From positions 430,209 to 494,208 of the forward strand of contig JAFSOC010000015.1 in NCBI GenBank assembly GCA_017447185.1: DNA of 64,000 nucleotides, written 5' to 3'. The DNA comes from Clostridia bacterium. GTDB lineage: Bacteria; Bacillota; Clostridia; Christensenellales; Aristaeellaceae. Shown here piece after piece: positions 63,921 to 64,000 of the stretch. The stretch's first letter is position 1. Each line of letters starts with the position of its first letter. The position numbers and the translations under genes were made by a program. Below the pieces are notes generated by a model that did not search any database, was not told where the DNA came from, and saw nothing but the letters and a program-made list of their open reading frames with translations.

Positions 63921-64000
63921 ATGCATACGAGGAAGGTAAAGTCAGACAAACTCATAGAAGCAGTAAAAAGATATCTAAATGGAGAAGGGAGCAAAGAAAG
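63921..64000 (+). CDS. transposase OrfA-like protein, 5' part (IS3 family candidate)
   Basis: Open frame from ATG 63921 to the window end: MHTRKVKSDKLIEAVKRYL then NGEGSKE. This is the start of a helix-turn-helix protein of the kind that begins OrfA of IS3 family elements (the E-x-K-L-x-x-V-x-x-Y-L-x-G-E-G pattern). AAGGGAG lies eight bases upstream. Only about 27 residues are in view, so the family assignment is provisional. Confidence 0.65.
   Translation, partial: MHTRKVKSDKLIEAVKRYLNGEGSKE

Larger units (their letters stand above)
63811..64000 (+). mobile_element. left end of an IS3-type insertion sequence (truncated by window)
   Basis: The stretch CTCCCAAAAAGTTCATC near 63817 resembles the left end of the IS150 group, where CCCAAAAAGTT follows the terminal bases. 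It is followed by the RBS-masking hairpin and the transposase start. The exact inverted repeat cannot be defined because the right end lies outside the window. The element would sit about 150 bp upstream of pckA. Confidence 0.55.

Overview
The window looks like chromosome of a mid-GC Bacillota (Clostridia-type) anaerobe. Evidence for this includes an HrcA/CIRCE-controlled hrcA-grpE-dnaK-dnaJ operon, the priA-def-fmt-rsmB-rlmN-prpC-prkC-rsgA-rpe gene order with a PASTA-domain kinase, a tetrahydrofolate riboswitch before a folate-type ECF transporter, DUF6465 and VanZ proteins, AGGAGG-type ribosome binding sites and TTGACA/TATAAT promoters. A Na+-pumping oxaloacetate decarboxylase beside ATP-dependent PEP carboxykinase, together with GH36, GH43, an esterase-like hydrolase and mannonate dehydratase, fits a fermentative gut or rumen plant-glycan degrader. 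The family-level assignment is not determinable from the sequence alone.

Layout. 1-5.4 kb: end of a secreted beta-rich protein, nth, riboswitch-controlled folT, asd, a DUF308 membrane protein and a sirtuin. 5.4-10.9 kb: helD behind a transcription-attenuator-like leader, then a three-gene operon encoding a ZorA/ZorB-like (MotA/MotB-type) ion-driven motor and a small membrane protein, also behind a structured leader. 10.8-11.05 kb: a stand-alone non-coding RNA gene with its own promoter and terminator, foldable as a 6S-like RNA. 11-18.4 kb: icd, secreted and membrane hypotheticals, a cytidylate-kinase-like protein, a PlsC-like acyltransferase and guaB. 18.4-24.4 kb: a tandem repeat running over a stop codon, tRNA-Arg(CCG), a 56-aa protein, a membrane protein divergent from a MATE transporter fused to a degenerate GHKL ATPase domain, and a large lipase-like membrane protein. 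24.4-33.4 kb: small proteins, a periplasmic-type nucleotidase, GH43, a DUF6465 protein with 36-residue repeats, secreted proteins, an alpha/beta hydrolase, a phosphoesterase and uxuA.

33.4-48.6 kb is an almost gap-free minus-strand run of fourteen genes from priA to rsmG. It covers replication restart, N-terminal formylation and deformylation, rRNA/tRNA modification, Ser/Thr kinase-phosphatase signalling and ribosome assembly. 48.7-53.5 kb: GH36 alpha-galactosidase, cysteine desulfurase, trmL and vanZ-like genes. 53.5-58.4 kb: the heat-shock operon. 58.4-63.7 kb: the Na+ oxaloacetate decarboxylase gene set (oadB, biotin carrier, oadG, oadA) and pckA, linking PEP/oxaloacetate/pyruvate interconversion to a sodium gradient. 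The right edge holds the beginning of an IS3-type insertion sequence whose transposase start is buried in a long hairpin.

The most unusual features are the ZorAB-like motor without recognisable Zorya effectors, the 6S-like RNA gene, several terminator-bearing leaders (helD, motor operon, asd, folT), the MATE-ATPase fusion and the repeat that includes a gene's stop codon. Domain calls are from reading motifs; no database search was run.
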